From assembly GCF_013376005.1 (NCBI RefSeq), contig NZ_JABMJK010000001.1:248001-312000 (forward strand): a DNA stretch of 64,000 nt, read 5' to 3'. This document shows positions 1 to 8,481 of the stretch, piece by piece (position 1 is the stretch's first letter; each line of letters begins with the position of its first letter). This DNA comes from Duganella sp. SG902. Lineage in GTDB: Bacteria; Pseudomonadota; Gammaproteobacteria; Burkholderiales; Burkholderiaceae_D. The translations under genes were made by a program, and so were the position numbers. The notes beneath the pieces are model-generated. The model ran no database searches, was not told where the DNA came from, and worked only from the letters and a program-made list of their open reading frames with translations.

Positions 1-20
1 GGCGCGGCGGCCATCCGGGC

Positions 21-659
21 CTAGTTCGCTTCCCAGTAACCGCGCCGCAGGGCGATCATCACGGCGTGGGTGCGGTCGCGGGCGTCGAGCTTTTGCAGGA
101 TGGTTTTCATGTGGGCCTTGATGGTGTCCTCGCTCAGGCCGAGGCTGGCCCCGACCCTCTGGTTGGAGTTGCCCTCGGCGACCGCGCGCAGCACCTGGAT
201 CTCGCGCTTGCTCAGGGCGTCGTCCTGGAAGCTGTTGGCCAGGGTGCAGGCGATTTGCGGCGGCAGCATGCGCTGGCCGGCGTGCACCGCCAGGATGTAG
301 TCGCTCAGGTCGGTGCGCGCGAGGTTCTTCAGGATGTAGCCGCTGGCGCCGGCCTTGAGCCCGCGCGTCACCTGCACGTCGCCACTGTAGGTGGTCAGGA
401 TGATGATGCGGGCCTTGGGATTGAGGTCGAGGATCGCGGTGGTGGCGTCGATGCCGTTCAGGCCCGGCATCTGCAAGTCCATCAGCGTGATGTCGGGGCG
501 GAACTGCTGGTACAGCGCGACCGCGTCCCTCCCGTCGCTGGCCTCCGCCACCAGCGCGAAACGCGGATTGGCCGCCAGTACGGCCGCGATGCCGCTGCGC
601 AGCAAAGGATGATCATCGGCAATCATCACACTGATTCTGTCGTCGCCCCGGCTCAACAT
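21..659 (-). CDS. LuxR/NarL-family response regulator
   Basis: Two-component response regulator of 212 aa, presumed partner of the sensor kinase directly upstream. The receiver domain (about residues 10-125) has the acidic pair D15/D16, phosphoacceptor D61 in LMDLQMPG and a GYILK lysine motif. A LuxR-type helix-turn-helix (about 147-207) contains LSKREIQVL and SEDTIKAHMKTILQKL. The start is set by a clear AAGGAG seven bases before the ATG. It lies 60 bp downstream of the kinase on the same strand, so the two are probably co-transcribed. Target genes are not evident. Confidence 0.93.
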   Translation of the reverse strand: MLSRGDDRISVMIADDHPLLRSGIAAVLAANPRFALVAEASDGRDAVALYQQFRPDITLMDLQMPGLNGIDATTAILDLNPKARIIILTTYSGDVQVTRGLKAGASGYILKNLARTDLSDYILAVHAGQRMLPPQIACTLANSFQDDALSKREIQVLRAVAEGNSNQRVGASLGLSEDTIKAHMKTILQKLDARDRTHAVMIALRRGYWEAN

Positions 660-719
660 GGCTATGCTCCTTGGTTATCCCGCGCGAGCGTATCACCGGC
701 GGCGCCGGATTTCATCACC

Positions 720-3653
720 CTATCGGGTATAGGCCAGCGCGGCCGGCAACACCAGTTGCCATTCGGTGCCGCCGCCCTGCTCGCTGCGCAAGACCAGCCG
801 CGCCTGGATGCGCGCCGCGCGTTCGCCCATGCCGCGCAAGCCCCAGTGGTTCTGGCGGCCGCCATCGCGCACCACGTCCGCCGGCAGGCCGCGGCCGTCG
901 TCGCGCACGACGCAGCGGAATTCCAGCGTGCCGTACTGGAGCTCGACATCGATGTGTTGGGCCTGCGCGTGGCGGTAGGCGTTGGCCACCGCCTCGGTCA
1001 GGATGGCCAGCGCCTCCTGGTACATCGCCGGCTCAAGCTCGCGCGCCGTGCCGCGCACGCTCAGGCGCACCGGATTGGCGGCGTCCGGCCGCAGGCGCGC
1101 GGCGGCGACCCGCACGGCGTCGGCGAAGTTCAGCGTGTCGATCTCCTCCTCGCCGCGCAGGTCGCGGATGCGGCCCCGGCCCTCGTCGACCACGTCGTCG
1201 GCCTGGCGCAGCGCGGTTTCCAGCTGCTGGCGCGTGGCGTCCATCGGCGGCAGCCGCATCACGGCCGCGTGCACGTGCAGTATCAGGCCCTGCACCGATT
1301 GCAGCAAGGTGTCGTGCAGCTCGCGCGCGATGCGTTCGCGCTCGCTGACACGCTCCCGCAGCCGGCTCGCCATCCGCCGCCGCAGGCGCTGGATGTGCCA
1401 GCGGTAGGCCAGGTAGGCCATCGCCAGCAGCAGCACCGCGCACAGCGCCCTGAACCACCAGCGCTCGGTCAAGGCCGGCGCGATGGTGAAGCGCAGCACG
1501 CTGTCGCGCCCGCTCCACTGGCCGTTGTAATCGGAGGCCATCACGCGGAAATGGTAATCGCCGGCGCCGAGGTTGCTGTAGAAGGCGCTGCGGCGCGCGC
1601 CGGCCTCCTGCCATTCCTCGTCGACCTCGTCCAGGCGATAGCGGAAGCGCAGCTTCTCCGGCATGGCCAGCGCCGGCACCGTGTAATCGATCTGCAGGGC
1701 CGAACGGCCGGCGGCGAAGTGGACGTCCGCCAGCGCCGACCGGCCCTCCCCTGGCGCGCCGATGGTCTTGATGATCACCGGCCGCGCCGGCGCCGACGGC
1801 AGCGCCGCCGCCGGGCGCAGCCGGAACACGCCGGTCGAGCGCACCACCCACAGCCATCCATCGGACGACAGCACCAGCGACGGCGACGGCGAGACGCGCG
1901 GCGCGGCGCCCTCCAGGCCGTCGCGCTGGTCGATGCGCTCATAGCGCGGGCGATAGGCGTGGTCCTGCCGGAAGCGGGCGATCTCCGCCGCCGGAATGCG
2001 GAACAGCGCCGTCAGCCCGTTGAGCCACAGGTCGCCGTTGTCCAGTTCGACGATGCCGGATATGCCGTCGAAATTCTCGCCGTCGGCGCCGCACAGCTTG
2101 ACGAAGCGGTCCTGTTCCAGCAGCGCCAGCCCGTCGTCGCCACCGGCCCAGACATGGCGGCCGCGCGGATACAGCGCCATCACCAGCCCGATGTTCAGTC
2201 CCTCCGCCGCGCCATAGCCGCGCCAGGCGCCGCCATCGGCGTGCAGCACCTGGTTGGCGTACCCGCCCAGCCAGACGCCGGTGGCGTCCGAGCGCGCCAT
2301 GGTCGTGACCTCGCCGACGTTCCCGACTTTTTCCCAGTCGCCGCCGGGCTGGCGCCGGTACAGGCCGTGCCGCCTGAGCGCCACCAGCAGGCTGTCGTCG
2401 CGGTCGGCCAGCACGCCGGTGACCATCACCCCGGCGATGGCCGGCGGCAAGGCGACGGTGCGGCTGTCGCGCCCCTGCACCCGGCGCAGCGCGCCAAACG
2501 ACGCGGCCCACAGCGCGCCATCGGCGGTGCGGGTGTAGCCGGTCACCAGATCGCTCCAGCCCTCGCCGCCGGCCGGCCACAGCGGCGCGGCGGCGGACGG
2601 CCCGTCATCCGTGGACGACACATGGTAGGGGCCGATCCAGGCGCCGCCCCGCGCGTCGGCCATGATGGCGCCGCCGATGGCGCGCTCCGGCAGCGCGATC
2701 CGCGTCAGGCGGCCGCCGCGAAAGCGGTCGATGCCATTCGAGGTGGCGCTCCACACATTGCCCTCGCTGTCCTCGAACAGCGCGCCCACCGCGCGTCCGC
2801 TCAGGCCATGCGGCGGCGTGGTGCCCGAGACACCCCGCGCGGTGCGGTATTCCAGCCCGTCCTTGAGTCCCACCCAGAGGTCGCCTCGGCGGTCGAACAG
2901 CAAGCTGGTCGGATCGCCCAGGTGACTCCACCACGACGGCGCCCTGGCTTGCGGCCCGGCCAGCAGGTTGAAGCGGGCACGCGCGGCGTCCCAGCTCACC
3001 ACGCCGCCATCGGGCAGGTTGAACAGCACGCCGGTGCCGCTGTCGACCGCCGCCCTGGCGAACTGGCTGGCGCCGGGACGCAGGAAATACACGCCGCCGT
3101 CGCCCTGCGCCCACAGCACGCCCTGGCGGTCGCGCATCAGCGTCTTGAACCAGCCATCTGGCAGGCCCCACGACGCCGCCGGCGCCTGCCAGCGCTCGTT
3201 TTCCAGGTAGAACATGCCCTTCGCCGTGGCGGCCCAGGTGCGGCCGTCGCCATCGCGCTCGATGCCCCACACGGCGCGCCGCGGCAGGCCGTCGCGCTCG
3301 CCGTAATTGCGGATGCGCCCGTCGCGCAGCAGGCCGGCGCCGCCGGTGCGGTAGCCGATCCACAAGGCGCCGTCGGCCATGGCGTTGACCAGGCTGACGT
3401 TGCGGGTCAGCAGCGGGGCGTTGGCTGGCGCGAACTGTTCGAACTGGATGCCGTCAAACCGATACAGGCCGGTCGGCCCGCCCAGCCACAGCCAGCCGTC
3501 CGGCGTCTGGGTGATGGACAGGACCATGGGCGGCGCGCCGTCGCGGGCGGTCCAGCTGGTGTGGTGCAGATTGATGGCGGGAAGCGGCGCGCGCGCCAGG
3601 CCCATGGCCGGAAGCAGACAGCACGACAGCAGCGCGAGCAACCAACGTTTCAT
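720..3653 (-). CDS. Beta-propeller (Reg_prop/Y_Y_Y) sensor histidine kinase
   Basis: Membrane sensor kinase of 977 aa. It has a signal peptide (about 1-22), a long periplasmic region of repeated W-L-G/DGLP-type strands typical of Reg_prop propellers, and a Y_Y_Y domain (about 640-720, with LRFRYRLDE and GDYHFRVMA). One transmembrane helix follows (WWFRALCAVLLLAMAYLAY). The cytoplasmic part is a HisKA_3 kinase: phospho-acceptor His in ARELHDTLLQ, N-box LTEAVANAYRHA and G-box DDGRGLP. This architecture often senses saccharides, but the ligand here is unknown. No strong ribosome binding site precedes the ATG. Confidence 0.92.
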   Translation of the reverse strand: MKRWLLALLSCCLLPAMGLARAPLPAINLHHTSWTARDGAPPMVLSITQTPDGWLWLGGPTGLYRFDGIQFEQFAPANAPLLTRNVSLVNAMADGALWIGYRTGGAGLLRDGRIRNYGERDGLPRRAVWGIERDGDGRTWAATAKGMFYLENERWQAPAASWGLPDGWFKTLMRDRQGVLWAQGDGGVYFLRPGASQFARAAVDSGTGVLFNLPDGGVVSWDAARARFNLLAGPQARAPSWWSHLGDPTSLLFDRRGDLWVGLKDGLEYRTARGVSGTTPPHGLSGRAVGALFEDSEGNVWSATSNGIDRFRGGRLTRIALPERAIGGAIMADARGGAWIGPYHVSSTDDGPSAAAPLWPAGGEGWSDLVTGYTRTADGALWAASFGALRRVQGRDSRTVALPPAIAGVMVTGVLADRDDSLLVALRRHGLYRRQPGGDWEKVGNVGEVTTMARSDATGVWLGGYANQVLHADGGAWRGYGAAEGLNIGLVMALYPRGRHVWAGGDDGLALLEQDRFVKLCGADGENFDGISGIVELDNGDLWLNGLTALFRIPAAEIARFRQDHAYRPRYERIDQRDGLEGAAPRVSPSPSLVLSSDGWLWVVRSTGVFRLRPAAALPSAPARPVIIKTIGAPGEGRSALADVHFAAGRSALQIDYTVPALAMPEKLRFRYRLDEVDEEWQEAGARRSAFYSNLGAGDYHFRVMASDYNGQWSGRDSVLRFTIAPALTERWWFRALCAVLLLAMAYLAYRWHIQRLRRRMASRLRERVSERERIARELHDTLLQSVQGLILHVHAAVMRLPPMDATRQQLETALRQADDVVDEGRGRIRDLRGEEEIDTLNFADAVRVAAARLRPDAANPVRLSVRGTARELEPAMYQEALAILTEAVANAYRHAQAQHIDVELQYGTLEFRCVVRDDGRGLPADVVRDGGRQNHWGLRGMGERAARIQARLVLRSEQGGGTEWQLVLPAALAYTR

Positions 3654-3792
3654 GGGAAATACGAGCGGTCAGGAATTGTTATTCGGAATTTTTCTACCAC
3701 GGCAAATATTGTATAGAAAGAATTCACCCGATAGTGGGTATATCGGGGCAAGCCGCATGGCTATCCTGTGCGCTCAACCAAAGGAGATCATC

Positions 3793-4689
3793 ATGTTGCG
3801 CACTTTTACCAAGCTGGTCTGGATAGCCCTGCTGTTCTTTTCCGCCACGGCCCGGGCCGAGGCGCCCAAGAGCCAGTTCGCCGAGGTCAACGGCGTGCGG
3901 CTGCACTACCTGTCGGCCGGCAAGGGCGACCCGGTCATCCTGCTGCACGGCTACACCCAGTCCAGCCACATGTGGCTGCCGCTGATGGCCCAGCTGTCGA
4001 AGGACCACCTGGTGATCGCGCCCGACCTGCGCGGCTTCGGCAAGTCCGGCCTGCCGCCCGGCCCCTACACCAAGTCGGTGATGGCGCAGGACGTGCACGC
4101 GCTGGCGGCCAGCCTCGGCGTCAAGTCGGCCAAGGTGGTCGGCCATGACATCGGCCTGATGGTGGCCTATGCCTACGCCGCCCAGTATCCGCGGGAGGTC
4201 AACAAGATCGCGCTGATGGACGCCTTCCTGCCCGGCGTCGGCAACTGGAAGGATGTCTGGCTGCTGCGCGACCTGTGGCACTTCCATTTCTACGGCGAGA
4301 CGCCGCTGGCGCTGGTGCAGGGCCGCGAGCGCACCTACTTCGAGCACTTCTGGAACGATTTCGCCGCCGACAAGACCAAGTCGCTGAGCGAGGCCGACCG
4401 CAAGTTCTACGCCGCCGAATACGCCCAGCCGGGCCACATGAAGGCCGGCTTCGAGGTGTTCCGCGCGTTTGCCCAGGATGCCGAGGAATTCGCCGCCTAC
4501 GCCAGGACGCCGCTGACGATCCCGATGCTGGTGCTGACCGGCGAGAAGGCCTCCGGCGAATTCCTGATCCAGCAGGCGCGCCTGGTGGACAGCAACGTCG
4601 AGGGCGTGATCATCAAGGGCAGCGGCCACTGGCTGATGGAGGAAGCCACCGCCGAGGTGGTGCCCAAGCTGGTGCAATTCCTCAAATAA
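3793..4689 (+). CDS. Secreted alpha/beta hydrolase, Cif/epoxide-hydrolase-like
   Basis: Predicted exported alpha/beta hydrolase of 298 aa with a signal peptide (about 1-22, cleavage after ATARA). The nucleophile is aspartate, D119 in VVGHDIG, not serine, which places it with epoxide hydrolases and haloalkane/haloacetate dehalogenases. H279 in GSGHW is the catalytic base; HGYT at 52-55 forms the oxyanion region. The cap WHFHF...ERTYFEHF resembles the Cif epoxide hydrolase of Pseudomonas, with H185 at the place of one ring-opening residue. AAAGGAG precedes the ATG at 3793; the reading frame is open further upstream, but without export signal or RBS. Its 3' end overlaps the convergent kinase gene by 8 bp. 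Confidence 0.85.
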   Translation: MLRTFTKLVWIALLFFSATARAEAPKSQFAEVNGVRLHYLSAGKGDPVILLHGYTQSSHMWLPLMAQLSKDHLVIAPDLRGFGKSGLPPGPYTKSVMAQDVHALAASLGVKSAKVVGHDIGLMVAYAYAAQYPREVNKIALMDAFLPGVGNWKDVWLLRDLWHFHFYGETPLALVQGRERTYFEHFWNDFAADKTKSLSEADRKFYAAEYAQPGHMKAGFEVFRAFAQDAEEFAAYARTPLTIPMLVLTGEKASGEFLIQQARLVDSNVEGVIIKGSGHWLMEEATAEVVPKLVQFLK

Positions 4690-6871
4690 GCTGCAGCCCG
4701 GCCAGCGCCTGCTCCAGTTCCTGCCCGAGCGCCGCCAGTTGCGGCGCCACGGCGTCGAGCTGGCCGGCGTCGGCCAGCTTTTCGATGCGCGCGCAACGCG
4801 TGTGCACGGCGTCGGCGCCCAGGTAGGCGGCCGCGCCCATCAGGCTGTGGGCGGCCAGCGCCACGGCGCCGGCGTCCCCTGCCGCCAGCCCCTGCCGCGC
4901 CACCTCCAGCAGGCGCGGCCCCTCGCCGAGGAAGGCCGCGCGCATGGCGCGGTACAGCTTGTCGTTGGCCTGCGGCTGCGGCACGCCGGCGGGCGGCGGC
5001 GGCGCCACGCCAAACATGGCGTCCAGCTCGGCCAGCGCCGGGCGCTGCCCCTGCGCCGCGCGCAGTTCGCCGATCAGCGGCCGGCCGCGCGCCTGCAAGG
5101 CCGCCAGCTGGCGCGCGATCTCGGCGTGCAATTCATGTTCATCGATGGGCTTGGCCAAGAAGCCGCTGGCGCCGGCCGCCAGGAAGCGCTGGCGGTCCTC
5201 GGCGGTGGCGTTGGCGGTCAGCGCGATCACCGGCAGGGCGGCGTCGCGCACGCCGTCCAGGCCGGCGCGCAGGCGCTGCAGCGCGGCCAGGCCATCCATG
5301 CGCGGCATGCGGCCATCGAGGATCACCAGGTCGTAGTCGCGCGCGGCCAGTTCCTCCAGCGCCGCCACGCCATCCTCGACCAGGGTGATCAGATGCCCCA
5401 TCTCGCCCAGCAGCTCGCGCAGGATGATCTGGTTGGTGCTGCCATCCTCGGCGCACAGCACGGCCAGCCGCGCCGCGTGCGGCCGCAGCGGCGCGGCCGG
5501 GCGCGCTGGCGCCGGCGTGCCGCGCGCCAGCGGCAGGCGCACACGGAACACGCTGCCGACGCCGGGCTCGCTGCTGGCCTCGATATGGCCGCCCATGGCG
5601 GCCACGATGTTCTTGCAGATCGCCAGCCCCAGCCCGGTGCCGCCATACTTGCGCGCGGTGGCGGCGTCGGCCTGCTCGAACTTCTGGAACAGCCGGCCCA
5701 GCGCCTCGGGCGCGATGCCGATGCCGCTGTCGCGCACGCTCAGCACAATGCCCTGCCCGGCCTGCTCGGCGACGCTGACGCGCACCTCGCCGTGCTCGGT
5801 GAACTTGATGCCGTTGCCGACCAGGTTGACCACCACCTGGCGCAGCCGGGTCGGATCGCCGCGCCACCAGGCCGGCAGCGCCGGGTCCAGCTCGGCGATC
5901 AGCGAGATGCCCTTGGCCTCGGCGCGGTCGGCCAGCAGGTCGACCACGTCGCGCAGCAGCGTGGCGAGGTCGAAGTCCAGCGTTTCCAGCGGCATCTTGC
6001 CGGCCTCCAGGCGCGAGAAATCGAGGATGTCGTTGATGATCTGCAGCAGCACCTCGGCGTTGCTCAGGCTCAGGCGCAGCTTGTCGTGGGTGTGCGGCGC
6101 CAGCCCGCTATCCTTGAGCGCCGAGCGCAGCATGCCGATCACCCCGCCCAGCGGGGTGCGCACCTCGTGGCTGATCATGGCCAGGAAGTCGCTCTTGAGC
6201 TGGCTGGACACCTCGGCCGCGCGGCGCGCCGCCAGCGCTTCGGCGTTGCGCGCGTGGATGGCGCGCTCGCGCACCAGCGCGCCGGCCAGGCCGTGCAGCA
6301 GATAGGTGCAGGACACGCTCAGCACCGCCGCCACCAGCAGGAAGTTCAGGCTCAGGATGGCCCAGTGCGCGAGCGGGCTGAGCGACACCACCGCCATGCC
6401 CGGCTCGATGCCGCCCAGGTAGCCGGCCAGGAACAGCGTGGCGCCGCACCCCAGCAGCGCCAGGGTGGCGGCGCCGGCGCCGATCAGCACGGTGCACAGC
6501 ACCGGCACCGCCAGCAGGTAGATCTGCGACAGCGGCCCCAGCGAGAACAGCAGCACCACCGCGATCAGGTAGGCGATCGCCAGCAGCGCGCCGGCGCGCC
6601 AGCGGTAGGGAATGCCGCGGCGGAAATGCAGGACCGCCGTGCCGGCCAGCGCCGCCACGTCCGCCAGCGCCAGCGGCCAGTGCCCCTGGCGCACGCTGCC
6701 CCACATGCTGGGCAGCACCGCCAGCAGGCCGAACCAGAACGCCACCGCGCACAGGCCGTCGAGCAGCCGGCTGCGCCAGTCCTGCAGGTCGTGCTCGCCC
6801 TGCGCGCGCGCTTGCATGCGGCGGTACAGGGCGGCGCGCCAGGCGCCGCGGGGCAGGCCGTCCCTCGACAC
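4682..6871 (-). CDS. Hybrid sensor histidine kinase (HisKA-HATPase-REC-HPt)
   Basis: Inner-membrane hybrid kinase of 729 aa. Five to six hydrophobic helices lie between residues 40 and 200. HisKA has H235 in ISHEVRTPLG, followed by a HATPase with N-box NLVGNGIKF and G-boxes DSGIGI and GGTGLGLAI. The receiver carries D519 in VILDGRMPRMDG. A C-terminal HPt domain has H675 in AAHSLMGAAAYLG, so a full phosphorelay is in one chain. The start is GTG at 6871, four bases after the stop of the permease gene, so the two are probably co-transcribed. No output regulator is adjacent. Confidence 0.9.
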   Translation of the reverse strand: MSRDGLPRGAWRAALYRRMQARAQGEHDLQDWRSRLLDGLCAVAFWFGLLAVLPSMWGSVRQGHWPLALADVAALAGTAVLHFRRGIPYRWRAGALLAIAYLIAVVLLFSLGPLSQIYLLAVPVLCTVLIGAGAATLALLGCGATLFLAGYLGGIEPGMAVVSLSPLAHWAILSLNFLLVAAVLSVSCTYLLHGLAGALVRERAIHARNAEALAARRAAEVSSQLKSDFLAMISHEVRTPLGGVIGMLRSALKDSGLAPHTHDKLRLSLSNAEVLLQIINDILDFSRLEAGKMPLETLDFDLATLLRDVVDLLADRAEAKGISLIAELDPALPAWWRGDPTRLRQVVVNLVGNGIKFTEHGEVRVSVAEQAGQGIVLSVRDSGIGIAPEALGRLFQKFEQADAATARKYGGTGLGLAICKNIVAAMGGHIEASSEPGVGSVFRVRLPLARGTPAPARPAAPLRPHAARLAVLCAEDGSTNQIILRELLGEMGHLITLVEDGVAALEELAARDYDLVILDGRMPRMDGLAALQRLRAGLDGVRDAALPVIALTANATAEDRQRFLAAGASGFLAKPIDEHELHAEIARQLAALQARGRPLIGELRAAQGQRPALAELDAMFGVAPPPPAGVPQPQANDKLYRAMRAAFLGEGPRLLEVARQGLAAGDAGAVALAAHSLMGAAAYLGADAVHTRCARIEKLADAGQLDAVAPQLAALGQELEQALAGLQLI

Positions 6872-6874
6872 CGG

Positions 6875-8281
6875 TCAGCGCGCCGGGTTGAGCGCCGAGC
6901 GGTGGCGCGCGTAGCTGAAGTACACCACCAGGCCGATCGCCAGCCAGACCATGAAGGCGATCCAGGTCACCGCGCTCAGGAACACCATCAGCGCGCCGCA
7001 GAACAGGATGGCCAGCGCCGGGATCAGCGGCACGCCCGGGCAGCGGAACGCGCGCGGCAGGTCGGGACGCCGCCTGCGCAGCACGATCACCGCCACCGAC
7101 ACCAGGCAGAACGCGGCCAGCGTGCCGATATTGGCCAGTTCGCCCAGCACCTGCAGCGGCACCAGCGCGCCCAGCAGGCCGAACACCAGCCCGACCAGCC
7201 AGGTGGCCACGATCGGCGTGCCGGCGCCGTTCAACGCCGACAGGCGCGCCGGCAGCAGGCCGTCGCGCGACATGGCGTACAGCACCCGGCTCTGGCCGAA
7301 GGCCATCACCAGGATCACGGTGCTCATGCCGAGGATGGCGCCGAGGTCGACGAAGCCGGCGAACCAGTTCTCGCCGGCGAACTGCAGCGCCAGCGAGACC
7401 GGATGGTCGACGCCCTTGAACTGGGCGAACGGCACGATGCCGGTCATGATGCCGGTGACGATCACGTACAGCACGGTGCACACGGCCAGCGAGCCGATAA
7501 TGCCGATCGGCAAGTCGCGTTTGGGATTCTTCACCTCCTCGGCGGCGGTGGTCACGGCGTCGAAGCCGATGAAGGCGAAGAACACCAGCGCGGCCGCGCT
7601 CATCACGCCGTTCACGCCGTACGGCATGAACGGCTGCCAGTTGGCCGGCGCCACGTGGCGCGCGCCCACCAGGATGAACAGCAGCACCACGCCGATCTTG
7701 ACCACCACCATGATGTTGTTGATGCGGGCCGACTCGCGCACGCCCAGCGACAGCATCACGGTCAGCACCATCATGATCAGGAAGGCCGGCAGGTTGAAGA
7801 AGGTGGCCACGCCCGGGATGGCGCCCGGCGCGGCCGACAGCGCCGCCGGGATGTGCAGGCCGAAGCCGCCCAGCAGCGACTGGAAATAGCCCGACCAGCC
7901 GACCGACACCGCCGAGGTCACCAGGCCGTATTCGAGGATCAGGTCCCAGCCTATCATCCAGGCGACGATCTCGCCGAGGATGGCGTAACTGTAAGTATAG
8001 ATGCCGCCGGCAACCGGCAGTATCGAGGCGAATTCCGCGTAGCACAGGGCGGCGAAGCCGCAGGCGAACGCCGCCACCACGAACGACAGCGCCAGCGCCG
8101 GGCCGGCCGTGGTGGCGCCGCTGCCGGTCAGCACGAAGATGCCGGTGCCGACGATGGCGCCGATGCCCATCAGGACCAGGTCGATGGGCCCAAGGACCTT
8201 CTTCAATCCCCCCGGCGTGGCGCTGGCCGCGCGCATGGCGTCGAAATCCTTGGTTCTGAAAATACTCACTGCCGCCTCCAT
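6875..8281 (-). CDS. APC-family amino-acid permease
   Basis: Inner-membrane amino-acid/proton symporter-like protein, 468 aa, about 12 transmembrane helices. The N-terminal LGPIDLVLMGIGAIVGTGIF and the following GPALALSF are the signature of the bacterial cationic-amino-acid-transporter branch of the APC superfamily (YfnA/CAT type). PVAGGIYTYSYAILGE is also typical. Length is normal for the family. Substrate cannot be told from sequence. It is the first gene of a probable two-gene unit with the hybrid kinase and diverges from the sodium/sugar symporter. Confidence 0.88.
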   Translation of the reverse strand: MEAAVSIFRTKDFDAMRAASATPGGLKKVLGPIDLVLMGIGAIVGTGIFVLTGSGATTAGPALALSFVVAAFACGFAALCYAEFASILPVAGGIYTYSYAILGEIVAWMIGWDLILEYGLVTSAVSVGWSGYFQSLLGGFGLHIPAALSAAPGAIPGVATFFNLPAFLIMMVLTVMLSLGVRESARINNIMVVVKIGVVLLFILVGARHVAPANWQPFMPYGVNGVMSAAALVFFAFIGFDAVTTAAEEVKNPKRDLPIGIIGSLAVCTVLYVIVTGIMTGIVPFAQFKGVDHPVSLALQFAGENWFAGFVDLGAILGMSTVILVMAFGQSRVLYAMSRDGLLPARLSALNGAGTPIVATWLVGLVFGLLGALVPLQVLGELANIGTLAAFCLVSVAVIVLRRRRPDLPRAFRCPGVPLIPALAILFCGALMVFLSAVTWIAFMVWLAIGLVVYFSYARHRSALNPAR

Positions 8282-8481
8282 TGCTTGTTAAAACTGCACT
8301 ATCTTGTCAAAGCGCGGCAGTATGACACAAACAGGCGGTCTTGGCCGCAAAGCGCGCGCCGCCGCGCGCCGCGCCGGCGATTATGAATTTCACCAACCAG
8401 CACAATAATTCTTCCGCAAGTGCGCTGCCGGGCCCGCTCTTGGGCAATAATGCGGACCGGGTTCTTTACTGTGAGCTATTC
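8282..8481. promoter_or_regulatory. Divergent promoter region between permease and sugar symporter
   Basis: A 200-bp intergenic stretch between two divergent transport genes. It holds AT-richer patches, including CAATAAT near 8445-8451 that could serve as a -10 for the symporter. No convincing operator or strong Shine-Dalgarno was seen for the symporter. Confidence 0.4.

Noticed and set aside
66-3716. A 1216-codon open frame on the plus strand opposite the sensor kinase, and similar frames of about 1000-1200 codons at 4739-8386, 15257-18466, 18524-21637 and 39942-43583
   Set aside because: They are antisense to well-supported genes, are rich in Arg, Ala, Gly, His and Gln with no domain motifs, and arise because GC-rich coding DNA lacks stop codons on the other strand.
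3379-3792. Upstream extension of the alpha/beta hydrolase to 3379
   Set aside because: It overlaps the divergent sensor-kinase 5' end and lacks an RBS; AAAGGAG plus a signal peptide support ATG 3793.
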